From: Crotophaga sulcirostris
Taxonomy: Eukaryota; Chordata; Aves; Cuculiformes; Crotophagidae
NCBI GenBank assembly: GCA_013397455.1
Contig: VYZB01000223.1
Location: forward strand, 950,263-1,014,262
DNA length: 64,000 nt
Reading direction: 5' to 3'
Within the stretch, counting starts at the first letter, position 1, and every line of letters begins with the position of its first letter. The notes beneath the pieces were generated by a model that was given only the letters and a program-made list of their open reading frames with translations, made no database searches and was not told the origin of the DNA. The translations under genes and the position numbers were made by a program. Positions 27,001 through 40,092 of this stretch are shown piece by piece.

Positions 27001-30000
27001 CCTACCCCTGGCTATTTATACAAAACTGAAGGCTTCTGACTGTTAATATTACCATGATGAATATGAAGCAGACATTACACAGAGAAAGACTTCACAAAGG
27101 GACATAGGGAGGAGTGAAAGCAAAAGCTTCCCATAGTTCTTGTCCCCATCAAATTATAGATGGAAACAAAAGAACAAAAAACCACCCCAATCAGAACGAA
27201 TCTCAAAGGCCCTCTGAATTCAGTGCACAAATAATTTTGTACATCAGGAATGGGTTTAGTAACCGCATGCTGTCAATGTGCTGTTTTAGCTGAGCACAGG
27301 CAGTGGTTGGTGGTGTACAAATATGTAAGAGCAGCAGCCTGGATGTTCAGTGGTGGGTGGACATCTGCTCTTAGGTTTCTGGCTTGGTAATTAGTAACAC
27401 AGATTTTTGCAAGTGTTGAGCACCTGACAGCTCCAGCTTGCTTCTGTCATAATTATTAGGAGTTTAATGTTCAAATTCAATGCCTTGGAAATATCTTTTT
27501 GATCTAGCTCTGCATTTAGAAATTGAAGTGTTGGCAGCAGTTTGCTAAACACTACCCAACTGCCAGAACTTTCAGGGTGATCCCAAAACCACAGAATTGG
27601 TGCAAGAGCTGGAGGGTAGCAACGGTGTGCTAAAGCATACATATACCTGCATAGAAGTGGGTCTTAATATGAGGGCATCCCATGCTGTTGTGCCACATGT
27701 CATTCAAGAAGGTTGCTCTGAGGTTCTTTAGCTACTTCTCTGTGTTATCTGCTCTTCACATGAAGTTTTCAGCTTCACTGCTCTGACTACAGCTCCTGTA
27801 GTGGAGAGAGACAGACAAACCATAAAGTTCCAAGCAAAGATGTCATAGTATAAATATCCAGAGAAAGTATTAAGAAGAAAGAATGGACTGTTGTCAGGTT
27901 TTGACAGACTCTTTTTGAGAGAGATATTTTTTGAGAAAGATTGGTGTTCAAGATACCAGCAATGCTTTGGCAGAAAAGAGGAGCCAGAGACTGGCTTGTT
28001 AGCTTTTGGTCACTTGCAAACTCAAAAATGATGAATATCTTAATGGAAAAGGGAAGGTGCTGAAAGGAAAACCAGAGACTGATAATTTATTACAGAACCT
28101 GCTTACTACATTTTGACTGGTAAGATACCTGTTGTTAAAATCACTAAATATTTCCCACTGTAATAATCTAGTCGGATTTACTTAAAGTTAGGTTGAAGTT
28201 TATAAGAATTTGGTGTGAAATTTGCAATGTGGAGCTCTGTGCTAAAAATTTGAGAAAAAATTTCTAAGCTGTTTGAAGTAAGTATTTTTACTGAACTTTT
28301 AAAATCTCTTTTTCTGCCTTACACAAAATGAAACATCTACAAGCCTTCTCTTGTTGGAAAGTCTCAACTTTGTGTTTAGATAGCTGAGTTGAAAGCTCAT
28401 GGAGTCCTCGAGCACTTCAAGATCTATTGATGAAAAAAAACAGGTTATTATTGGGACTGTCTGAGAAGGTATCTGTCCAACTTAGCTTTTCTGCTGTGTA
28501 TAGAATTAAAGCAATAATGGCTTGTGATGCAATTATGAATGCCTCTTGGGTACCTGGCTTGTGACACTCTTAATCAAATTGGAGGTGCAGAGCACTCAGC
28601 TGCAACCCAGGGCAATTTGTTATGCAAGGCAGAGGTTGAAACAGCTATTCTTCTGGTGTCTCTGGTGGTTGTGTCTCCCTTCGTGTATGATGAGGAGTGG
28701 AATTCTTAATATCAACTCTCAAAGCTTTCAAACAAAAGTCTTGGTTTTCTGCATCTCAACAACATGTATTTATTTCTAAATTCTTACTGATATCGAGTAT
28801 TCCCTAATATTTCCTTGACATTGTCTGATGCAGTTACCAGTGCTTCAGATCTTAAAAATGGAATTCAGTTTTCAGTTTTGTCCTTCTAGCCTAGACACTG
28901 TAGGATCTCATTGGTTTTGTAGAAAGATAATTAATGGTAGTGAAAGCAATTAATTATGAAATGACATTATGTAATACATGCAATTCCAAGTGAATCGCAT
29001 CTCAGTTATTCAGGTTTCTTAATGAAGCACAAGTTTAATGATCAGTGTCAACAGATCTTGCATGTGTAAGAAGTAAACTTACAAACCAAAAGAAGAAATA
29101 TAACTAAACTCAATTAGAAAGAAAGACAAACTAACCATCAGTAACCTCCAAAAGTTTAAACTTTTGGTAAAGTTGTAAGCCAGATAAAAGCAAGGTCCTT
29201 TTATAAGAAATGTCAAACACCTTTGACAGGAAGTGTTCATACCTGAGCTGCTTATAACTGAATTTGAGTGAATTATTTTATGCAGTAACTCATTAAATAT
29301 TCACATTGGATGACAGAAGAGCTTTCTCAGATATATTAATGAATGGCTGAAAGACTCAGCAAAGGATGATGAATGTCATACCTGTGCTAAGCTAAAAGAT
29401 CTCTAGAGGGATGTTATGGGAAATGGTAATAGCTTTTGTCTTTTTTAACACATTCTCTAGCAAGCAGGATGAGAATGTATGGAGTGTGGTGAAACTTCCC
29501 AGGGATTCTACAGTGCACCTACCACTGCAAATAGAAAAGTTAATTCAAAAGGTGATTAAGACTGGGAGAAGACGAGATGCTTCAGCCTGGAAAGGAGTGG
29601 AAAATCTCACCCTGTGGAGGAGATGGGTGGAAACAGAAGAATGGAGTATGAGCTGGGAACTTCCAGAAAGTAGTAGGTGAATATTTACAAATTTTGTTAT
29701 TGGACAAGAGCAAGATGGGGGCACTGAGAGAAGCAGTTCTGTTTCTCTTCAAAATAAAAGCATGTAAGTCAAATACACACAGATGTCTTGCAACAGACAA
29801 AAGAGCAGGAGGGAACAGAGAACTGTTTGAGCAGTAGTTCCATGCTTGGATCACAAATTGTCATGAGTCACTCTCTGCACAGCAGTCACCCTGCAACGAC
29901 ACAATGGTGTCTCCCTATTTAATTATCAGGAGAATACTGACAAGTAGGAGAATGTTCTGAGAAGAGGAATAATTACTTTGAGTGGGCTGAGGGGAAAACT

Positions 30001-30300
30001 GACCCAAGCTGAAGATGGCAGGAGAAAGGAAGTGGAGGGAGAGCCCAGATCAGGCCACTGGATCCAGGTCTGTTGTAGATAGGAACACGCTCTTAAGATC
30101 CAGTCAGTATTTACTTCACTACACGTTAATGTCAAATTACTTACAGCTTCTCAGTACCTTCTTACTTGCTTTTCTGTCTTTCTTGTGTCTGTTTTAAAGT
30201 GTCTTGAAGATGAAGTTATTTCCTGGAGGAATTCTTGTATGTTTTTCCTCCAGCAGTTCATCATTCTTATCTGCTATATTCACTGTCAGGAGGAGGAAGA

Positions 30301-30320
30301 TTTGTTTTGTTTTGTTCTGT
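30301..30320. repeat. TTTTG simple repeat
   Basis: Short tandem TTTTG-like units, three to four copies. Confidence 0.6.
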
Positions 30321-33302
30321 TACATATACTGAGCAATTTAAACTATGCTTTCTCAATTTTCTTTTTGAAGGTTTAGTTATTAACTAACTTCTGCCAACTT
30401 CTGGCATTTAACCTTTCTAGAAGATTGATTTTATTTGTTTCTCTTTTTATTTTCATCCAGATACTTTTTCTTTTTTTTTTCAGAGAATCTGTTCTTGAAT
30501 TCTTCTCTCAGTCTTTACTTGGCTGAAAGGGTGCAATGGAACTGATTGTTGCATTTCTCCCAGCTTCTGCATCAAAAGAAAGGATGCTAATTCCCTCTAC
30601 TATTTGTGAAACAAAGGAACCAAAGACCAAACATTAGTTGTGTGGAGTATGTCCTAGTGTAATGACACATCCATCCAAATGTTCATCAAATTCATCAAAA
30701 TGCAGACATCCATTACCTGAGATGCATATCAAGACAGGCAGTAAGCTTCATGCGTTTCATGTGAATGCTTGGATGTTCTGCCCAGGTTATGAGTATCTTC
30801 CCTAGAGAGGGCACAGAGAGCACATTATTCCTTTTCTATACAGAAATTCTTTTCACATATAGAAATTGTTATTGGTTTCCTTGACTAATCTGAACATCTA
30901 ACACTCATGCATTATGTCCCCATCTGATGTTTATCTTTCTTAAAAACTGGAGAATATTGCTGTGAATCCCTATTATTGTTACCAGTCCTTTTCTGTAGAA
31001 CTGTCAGTGATCTAATTGCTCCTCATCTCACACTTGGGTAGATGGTTATTACAAACTAAACGCAGGATCTTTATTTGCCTTTCTTTTTTTCAGTCCATTC
31101 CTGTAACTTCTCAAGAGTATTCTGAAATAGGCCTAGAAAATTATATACAAAATGCATATTCAGAACATAAACTTTGAAGAGAATTCATCACTGCAGAAAA
31201 CTCCAGTGGAGTCATCATTAAGGGGAAATGGAGAGTGCAATAGTGAAGCTAATAAACACTCAGCAAACCTAACTAACCAGGGAGCATGTTTGATGAAATG
31301 ACTTTTCTAAGTAAATAGTTATATCAAAAATAAAATTAAAAAAGCACCAATAACAGAATACATAGTTACAGATGAAAATCAAAGCTTTAGTCATATGCAT
31401 TTTTAGATTATACCAACTGGAAGTTAAGGAAATGAGAATAAAGGCTCAGTTGATAATGGGAAGTGTATTTAGAATGAATAAAGATAGGCATGAATATGTC
31501 AGGGACAAATGACACTTCTGAGAAACTACATATATTGGCCTTGTTAATGAAGTTCGGAGTCATGGTAACACTTTTCTGGTTCATGACAGTTTGCTTGCAG
31601 TGGCTTTTCTAATTGCAATGTGTTCAGCCTTTTTAACCAACAGACATGGGAGGAAAAATGAAGCCACTTTAATGTCTGTTCATTGACAGCAGTGAGGATC
31701 CAAATTATACTAATCCAGGATGACCAAGCTGTTTCTTTGCCAAAACTTAGACCATGTAGTTAAATCCTTTCTTCTAAAAAGATAGAATATATAAGTGAAA
31801 CCATTGATTTTTAATCCTTAAAAAAATGTAGATTACTTCACTCATGTCTACTGAACCACTGATATTGGCACAAATTTACTGCACAAAGTTAGTATGTCCA
31901 ATGCAATTAATATCCTTTAGATGAAAAAGGAGGGGTAAAACCTTCTGATTTCTGAAAGAAATTATCATATGGGATCACCACTACAGGAGAAAAGGAAGGA
32001 TGAAGTGAGGTATTTATTCGCTTGCAGTTCCAAATTTAGGGGACTAAACATTGTTTATTGTTGGCAGAGTTATTACTTGTTTTCAACTGATTTAATTTGT
32101 TGTCATTTGGGGTTTGGGAAGGAAAGGCATCATTATATTAGTCCTAGTGATTGATGAGGAAGAAACAAATCAATGCTTCGTGGAAAAGCTATGAAACAGT
32201 TTCTTTTGTAGAAGTGCTACCTGAGGAGGGCTTTACACGTACCCTGGAAAGCATGTATATGAGAGATACTGGTGATATCAAAGAGATGCTGCCAAAAGAG
32301 GGAAGGCTTAAATACAAGTATAGCTTTCTTTTAACAGAGAGCAACTGTATGTGCCACTGCGGAAGAATTACGAGGGGATTAGGTGACGCACATTGCTCAG
32401 ACTTCCCACATTCCTGTACAAAAACATGCTGCAAAACTAACTTTATTTTGCTTTAACCAACAACTAGAATGTAAAAAATATCACACACTGCTTGCATGCA
32501 CTGATCATGTGCCCACATAGCACATAAAAGCTAAAATACGCTAGACCCCATGCTCCTCACCGTGGGTCAAGCTCGATGACGCCATGAACATCTCCTGGTT
32601 GCTGTAAAGCTCTGCTCAGTCATTGTCATTGCTTGCAAGGTAAATATAGTCCTTTTTCTGACCTTGTATTGCATTGTTTCTGCATATTTCAACCTGCCTC
32701 TGGGGGTGCAAAGCCCTCCATCCTTTACAGCAATCAGAAGCGTTTTCTCAACTGGGGGGATGGATGTTAACAGAAAAATTAAACTCAAGTAACTTGTGCC
32801 TGAAGTCTTGAGGGAAACGCAGTGGCAACCTAAAAACTAATTAAAAGCAAACAAATTCTTAATAGCTTCCAGGGCTATTTACCAGCTAAGACCAGGCAGT
32901 CTCAAGTGTTTATTGTCTTGCAGTTGATAAGAACTAAAAAGTGGAAGAGATCTTTTTGGGACGCATGCTCTAGTGCTGCACATTCCTCTGACCTCTGAAG
33001 AGCTGCTTTTCCTTATAACCACTCTGAGATGCTTTTCCCCTCTCTTTTGTGAGGTTGGTGTGGAAGGTTATGAGTGCACCTACTTCATTTAGGCTATCTC
33101 ATGCAGGGTATTATGAGTTCAAAGGGAATAATAACCATCAGGAAAAGTGATAAACAAGCATGATGACATAAACTGAACAGACTAGTGATAAAGGACACAG
33201 TAATTAAGTCTAGAACTTTTCAGGCACTAATTGATGGGCCAATAAAACTACATGCACATCCCAAGAAAACTTGCTCCTGGTAAAGCCAGTGGTAGGTTTT
33301 GC

Positions 33303-33340
33303 ATATGTATATATATACACACACACACACACATACACAT
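33303..33340. repeat. TA/CA dinucleotide microsatellite
   Basis: A TATATA stretch passes into a run of about nine CA units, then ATACACAT. Likely polymorphic in length. Confidence 0.92.
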
Positions 33341-33370
33341 ATTCTTTCTGTCTTTCTGTCTTTCTTCTCA
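33341..33370. repeat. TCTTTCTG tandem repeat
   Basis: About three copies of the eight-base unit TCTTTCTG follow directly on the CA repeat, making a compound microsatellite. Confidence 0.75.
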
Positions 33371-34336
33371 GCTTTTGTTCTTAAGGCCCCTGTGCTGGAA
33401 TTGATGCTGGTGTTGGTGAAACTGTTCCATGTTAGCACTGCATTTTAACTTCAACCTTAGGCAATTATAACAGAAAACAGCCCAGTGGGTAATAAGTGAT
33501 CTGCAGAGTGTATTTACACACTATTTAAACAAAAAATAGGAGCAGAAGCCACCTGTTTTTCCTAGTGAAGAGGTGACCTGAGCAGGGTAAACCTGGCAAC
33601 TGTCGCCCACACTGCGATGACCCAAAGCATCAAGCAGGAATACAGCTTTCTGCAATGTTCACACGGATTATTTTTTCCAGGAACCAGGGTACCAGCAGCG
33701 ATGCTCTTACTACTAAAACATGGTTCCTGATCAATTTCTTTATTTTACCCCTTACAAGGATAAATATTATTGCATTCTGCCAAATCCAAGAGAACAAGCT
33801 GGGACAGTGTGTATGAAATCTCTGTGTATGCTCAGGCACACGTTTACCATCCTGGACCTAGATTAATTTACATTATCTGACATTACCTTGCAGCAAGTGA
33901 GACATAAATTGAGAGTTAAGCGTAGCTCTGAGCAACTAGCTTTTTGTGCGCAATTGCAGTAATAACATAGAGTAATTTCTTTTGCTATTTTGTTATGTCA
34001 AGCTTTTAACATTTGTAAGCCATTTAAAGGGAAAGGACACATACAGGAGAGTTTGTTATAACCATGCCTCAAGTTGTCCTTTAGTATAATTTTTTTTTTG
34101 TGATGCACCAGCCCTGTACAAACCTTTCACAGGGAGGTGATAAACACCCTTTATTAAAACAGGAGATGTCCACAGCAAAGACCATCATTAAATAGCTGCA
34201 AAGAGCAACATGAATATTACTTCTTTCAAAGTTCACTCCTTTTGGTGAACGCACAACTTCCATCCTGGCATAATTTTTCTTGAAGTGCTGGGTACTGAAC
34301 TAAAGAGAAACCATTTAAGGGGAAAAAGCATGAACT
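33371..34336. other. Intergenic, no gene recognised
   Basis: No supported feature apart from a short T-run near 34091-34100. Confidence 0.45.
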
Positions 34337-34424
34337 GTCACAGTATCACAGTATCACAAGGTTGGAAAGGACCTCTGAGATCATCAAGTCCAACCTATAA
34401 GCCAACACTAACACCATCCCATCA
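34337..34424 (-). mobile_element. CR1 LINE 3' end fragment, inverted, ATACTGTG-type tail
   Basis: The + strand starts GTCACAGTATCACAGTATCA, then AAGGTTGGAAAGGACC, ATCAAGTCCAACCTATAA and CCAACACTAACACCATCCCA. This is the reverse complement of the last ~90 bases of the same CR1 subfamily as the copies at 18184, 19955 and 39661. It is a heavily 5'-truncated insertion. Confidence 0.92.
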
Positions 34425-37400
34425 TTCACATGTCAATTACATATGAAAATATTTATTCGTTACTTAACTACTCAGTGCTTTGATACTGTAGGGAATGCTT
34501 CAAGATCGAGAAGTGACTTGGAAATAAGTGGTCTCTGAGTTTATCCTCTTTTTACTAAAAAGATATACTATACTGAAAACCAGTGTCCTGTGAAGGAGTA
34601 ACTGGCTATGGTGTACAGTGGGACTTTGTTTTCTCATAGGCTTTTGTTTAGCCCTTTGTTTTATCATTCAGAAACTGAAATTTGCTCTCAGAACTGCAAG
34701 ACCTTTATACAACTGAAACATGATGGAAGAACATTGCAGCCACTAATCTTTGGTGAGTGTTACAAGCTCATCTGGATACAAAGATAAGGGAAAACTTTTA
34801 TTTCTTTTGTTTTGCTTGTTGCACAAAACTTCTTAATAGTGCCAGGAATGTGGGATATGGGTCACAGAAAATGCTGATGAAACTGACGTTAGGATCTGTT
34901 CTGTGATTTCTATGTGTGTTATGGCAAATTGGTCCTAAGACTGCACATTCTTCTAGTTTCCAGGTAGAGTGGGGAAAAAATGCTTTGCAGTGGTAGAAGG
35001 GAGAAAATGATGAAATGAAGCAGTTCACATCAGTCTGGTCCCTGTTAGATATAGAACTTTTATTGAAGCCGTTAAATGAATTACATGAGACACTGGAAAG
35101 AAAATTGTATGACAGCACCTGATTGCTAATGATTTATGAGATTTAGAGTAAAGCATTATCAATGCTAGTAAATCATGTCCTTCCTGAAGATGCTATCCAT
35201 AGTTTTATACAGCAAGGCGTATCAAAGTAATTGCAGCAAAAAAAAGATGTGGAAGATTGTGAGTGAAAGCAAGGAGTCCAGCCCTGAGATAGAACGAGAT
35301 TGAGTTTTAGAAAGAAAAATATAGGGTCAAAACAGAAATTCTGCAGTCTTAGAGAAAAGAGCACATGGATGAGGTGGAGGGGAATATGCTAACAATAAAT
35401 GACAAAAGGATGAATTGGTCCAGACACCTCAAGACTACTGGGAACATGTTAACTTGGTGCAGTCTGTTCGGATGTGAAGCAGGAGCTGGAAGACAAGGGA
35501 AATGCAGATAACAAGTGACATGAAGCTTCCCTTCCCCTCTCCCAAGGACAACAAAGGTACAACAGTGACAGCTGGGACCAGGAGTCAGTGAAGAGCAGCA
35601 TGGACATCTGCAAGCACCGGCCCAGATCCTTCCCCAGGAAGCTGAAACTAGTGGTGGCCACAGTTGAGAACTGGGACAAAGGAAGAGCTGTACCATGTGC
35701 CGGAGAGCCACCAAGAAAATTTAAAGGCTCCTTTTTTGCCACTATCTCCCTCAAGTCCATTTTCTCCCCACAGCAATGAGAATTCATATTTTCCTGACAG
35801 ATCCTTCCAAATTTCTTGACTCCACTTGCTAAGTGTCAGAGGGACTTTGTGTCATCGTGGAGAAAATGGGAAGTAATCCTGAAATGCATCTCATCGTGGG
35901 GTACTTTGTGTCCTTTCTTCCAGCTGGGGAACTCTCTGTCCCTAATATACCTCTTTTAAGTCACACAGATGACTGCATAGTAATGACCACTTTCTAAATT
36001 TGTATTAGGGGGTCACAAAATAATAAATACCATGGTTGGATCTGGCAGTGAACCCTGAGTAATTGTGCAGGACCAGAGTTGGAGAATTTGCCTTGAGAGT
36101 TTATGAAATCTTCTCTAAATGCTGATGCAATGAATTAAAAGTAAATTGTAACTGGTTTCCCTTTGCTAGACTCTGATTGATTCTAGCATAGTTTAAGATG
36201 CAATTATTCCATGTCCTTCTAGAAGCCAGACTGTTTAAAGCACTAACCTGAGACCAAAACTCAGCTCCATGAAAAATATTTGGTGTTCAAGTAGAGTCTG
36301 TACAGGAGGCTATTGAGTAACTCTGCAATGAATGCCAAGAGACATTTTTCATGCTTTGGAAAGCAAAGGCCATGGCATTAGGAGCATTACATCATGTGGT
36401 GACACCTTGATGTTCAGCCTGTCTGCTTTGCTTCCAGGGTCACTAGTGGCAAGGGCAGAAAGGACAGTATTGCTATTCCGAAACAGGACCTTCTCTTGCT
36501 GGAGATCTTGGCATTATTTTCCTGATCCTCCATTACAGTCTGTGTCATGTATTTAATCTGCAGGATCCTGTATTTTTTTTCACTGCCAGCCCTAGGGGAC
36601 TGAGGATTCCTGTAGTCGTCTTCCTCAAAATCACTGCCAGTGCATCTCATTAATTCAAGAGGAAAGTGGTCCCTCATCAGCCCCAAACAGCCATAAATTG
36701 ACCCTGGGATTTAGCTGCATAATGATCTGATCTATTTTGTGCTGAAAAATTGGTAGCAGCCTTTTTTGGATGATAATGGTTCATGTCAGGCTTTCTGTGC
36801 GCCTTGTTAACTTTATAAAGACACATAGCAGATGATGCTTTATGTTTGTAGCTTCAAACTGGATGGTTTGTTATGACACAAGTAGTTTCTGTTCTAATAT
36901 ATTGTGGAATTTTTATGTTCTGCAAGATTTATTGTTAGCAAGTATTCACAGAACAATCTAATCAGGGAAACATGTATTTATTTTTCTCGACAGTGGAGCA
37001 GTGATTTGAGCACGTCTTCACAATGTGAAAGGCACCTTGGAAAGTCTAATTAGAGAAATACTTGTATTCTAATAGTCGACATTTGTTCACATCTCGATCG
37101 CAGAGGGAAGGCTGCCCCCCTTTTCTATTTTCTTAAAGAAATAGTCTTTGTATATTTATCTGTCTGGGGATCTCAAAAAGGAAAGAAAACTGTGGTGTTT
37201 ATCACTGCTGAGAGAACTTTTCCTGATTCTAACTGCGTTCATTTCAGAAGCATGATCCAAAGGACAGCCACCCCAGACTCCTATCCTACTTATTGCTGTT
37301 GGTATTTAGATGCAGTCAAGACAGGAGGCTTGATAACAGCCAAAGGTACCAGCAAGGAAAACTCTGATGACCCAGGACACAGCGGCACTGGCATGGGGTA

Positions 37401-39660
37401 GAACTGATGAAAAGCAACAGATCACTTTAAAGACTAATTAGGACCATGCCCTTGAAGAGTCATTTTCTAGCACCATTCTGAAGCTAGAGACAAATGAAGG
37501 TATGCGCTTTCCATTACTTCTAAGTTTTCCTACGACTGCTTTGTTTGCAAAGTAGAGGGGCTTTAAAATATATTTTAGTTAGAGAAACGGTTAGGTGGTG
37601 ATTCGTAATGGGCTGTGCTAAGACCATAAGAAAAGAATATCGAAGTGTCATTGCAGACAGCAATCACCATGCAGGGTAATGATGGACCTTCTGGACAAGC
37701 GGCATTTTCCCAACCTGCCTCCAACTACCAACACAGCATATATACATCCAAGGAGCTCCTGCTGCTCTGCACTGCTCAAGAGTGATGATAACCCTGTAGC
37801 CTTGCAGAGCAGCTGAAGGTGGGAGGTACAAAGGTGAAATCCAATATTCAGGTCTACTTCTGCTGTGCTTTCTTTGCAAGGACCTGTGAACCCCTCAGGA
37901 TGGTCTTTTCCTTTTCATGCCTCCATGTGCATGCCAGGGGGTTCCTAATAAGTTAGACCCAGGAATTCATCTGCCAGAAAGAGCAATATAACCCACTGGG
38001 AGAAAGAAGTGGCCAGAGAGTCCAAGAAATACCCGGTGTGTCCAGGAATTCGCTCTTCAAATACCCAGACACCGGTCAAGCAAGGACTGTCATTATTCCC
38101 CCCAAATCTGAAATAGCCACCCAAGCCCTTCATGGCAAGATGCTCCCAGCAGGACCCAGTCAGAAACAGGCTGAGAATAAACAGGACTGTCATTCTTGTG
38201 AATGCCAGTGACTAATGCATCACCCATGGCCAGCTTCTCCCTGATGCAGACAATCGAAGAGATAAACAAGAGACTTTGTAAATGGCTTTACGATATGGAA
38301 AGCCTTGGATTTATAGAGGTAGCTGATGTTTTTCCCAATATACATCAATTAATTTCTTTCTATATTTGTAGGCTGCATGGCCTCTAACCAGGCTTATGCC
38401 ATAGCAACAATAACAAGCTGATTGCTGTATCATTGCCGCCAACATTGATGGCAGTGAGTAGAGGTATTGTTGCTTCAACAATAGCAGGGGTTTCATTTCT
38501 AAAAAGTATTAATCCAGTCACAGGCATTATCTTTTTGTTTTCTGAGCTCTTAGTGAGCCAGAACTAACACATTGCTTTATGTTTTCATTTTAATGGGATT
38601 CATGGCAAGTAGGACTGAAAAGTAATATAAACAGAAAGGGAAATAATTTTCTTTTCAGCTCTCGTTTACTCAAAATTCCTTAATTTATTCTTCTACATGT
38701 ATTGCACACTATAATATTTCCCCTTTCATTTTTGATGAAAAGAAATCAGGGAAAGAGCAGAAGAAAACATTACCCTTGTGCCTGGTGTGCGTTTTTTTTA
38801 ACTTTTCTCTGTTTGATCAGTTCTGTTTTGTTGCAATTGGTGAACGCTCAGTTTCTTGTCCCCAAGACACAAACCTCTGGGTTGTTTACTTCTCTGTCTC
38901 TATGTTTCAGTCTGTTGTTAGACTGCCTTTGACAGCTCTGAGAGGCTGAATGATTGTCCAGAAAGACAGTGTAAGTTTTGAAAATTGCTTTTTGAATTAG
39001 AAACTGTCTGGTTCATTCTTGTGACAATGCACTGAACACATGATCCAGTAGAAATCAGCCGTGCTCAGTACCTTTCGTTATGTATTTGTTACCAGAGAGA
39101 ATTCAAGCATCTTATCTAGTTTTGTTAACATCTAGAAACTTAAGGCAGGATTTTAGCAGTTCTCTGCTAAGCATGCAAGGGACAGAGGGAGAAGAAAAAT
39201 CAATGGCATGTGTTTAAAATTCACAGTTTTCTCTGTATATAATGTATAATGCTTCATTTCATTTTGGGACTATGTATTCAGCTCCAGCATCATGATGAGA
39301 CAGCACTAAGAAGATGAGTCTAACAGTAGCTCCCTAAAGTGAGCAAATACACCTGTATGGATGCTGTTAGGAAAAACGTCATCATTTGCCTGTTGTTTGC
39401 ATTCAAATGGTGGGTTCCTGGGCAGGGAAAAGCAAGAACATCTGCTGACATCAGGGGCAGGGATGCTATGGGCACTCTGGTGCTGTTGGGGAGGGAAGGA
39501 ACCAGTGTCTGGCCTCCATCTCACTCCTTATTTTGGTCAATGATAGGAGGAAGGGCTCATCAGCTCTGAAAATGCCAGTTTAACCTGTGTGGCATCTTAC
39601 TGCGGTAGCTGTAAGAGCCAGAAACAGCTTTTCAGATTTACCTGTGCTGAATTATGTGGG
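34425..39660. other. Intergenic, no gene recognised
   Basis: No gene supported. A GC-richer patch at about 35460-35720 is open on both strands but resembles no protein I know and lacks convincing splice signals. A minus-strand frame at 37945-38193 has a hydrophobic start and is treated as a weak finding. Confidence 0.45.
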
Positions 39661-40092
39661 AGAGCAACAAAGATGGTGAAGGGTTTGGAGCACAAGCCCT
39701 ACAAGGTCCGACTGAGGGAGCTGGGGTTGTTTAGCCTGAAAAAAAGGAGGCTCAGGGGAGACGTTATTGCTCTCAACAACTACCTAAAACAGGTTGTAGT
39801 CAGGCAAGGGTTGGTCTCTTCTCTCAGGTCACAGACATGGACTCAAGCTTCGTCAGGGAAAGTTTAGGCTTGATATTAGGAAAAAGTTCTTCACTGAAAG
39901 GGTAATTAGCCATTGGAATGCGCTGCCCAGGGAGGTGGTGGAGTCACCAACCCTGGAGGTGTTTAAGAGGAGATTGAATGAGACACTCAGTGCCATGGTT
40001 TAGATGATGGGTTGGTGTTAGTGTTGGGTTATAGGTTGGACTCGATGATCTCAGAGGTCCTTTCCAACCTTGTAATACTGTGATACTGTGAT
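39661..40092 (+). mobile_element. CR1 LINE 3' end fragment (longest copy here), ATACTGTG-type tail
   Basis: This is the longest CR1 copy in the window, about 430 bases in sense orientation. It reaches further 5' than the others. Blocks in order: GGGTTTGGAGCACAAGCCCT, AGGGAGCTGGGGTTGTTTAG, AGGAGGCTCAGGGGAGACGT, TTGGTCTCTTCTCTCAGGTC, AAAAAGTTCTTCACTGAAAG, GCCCAGGGAGGTGGTGGAGT, GGTTGGACTCGATGATCTCA, then the tail TAATACTGTGATACTGTGAT. The 5' part encodes the very end of the CR1 reverse-transcriptase ORF and the remainder is 3' UTR. It is truncated and inactive. The same tail occurs at 18500, 19955 and 34337. Confidence 0.94.

Larger units (their letters stand above)
23951..33302. other. Intergenic, no gene recognised
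   Basis: About 9 kb of AT-rich DNA. It contains simple T/C-rich runs (23977-24000) and a TTTTG run (30301-30320). Open frames are short, overlapping and unrecognisable. I see no CR1 core motifs and no RNA gene. Confidence 0.5.

Noticed and set aside
35349..35787. Overlapping frames on both strands in a GC-richer patch
   Set aside because: Both strands are open only because stops are rare in this composition. There are no recognisable motifs and no paired splice sites.
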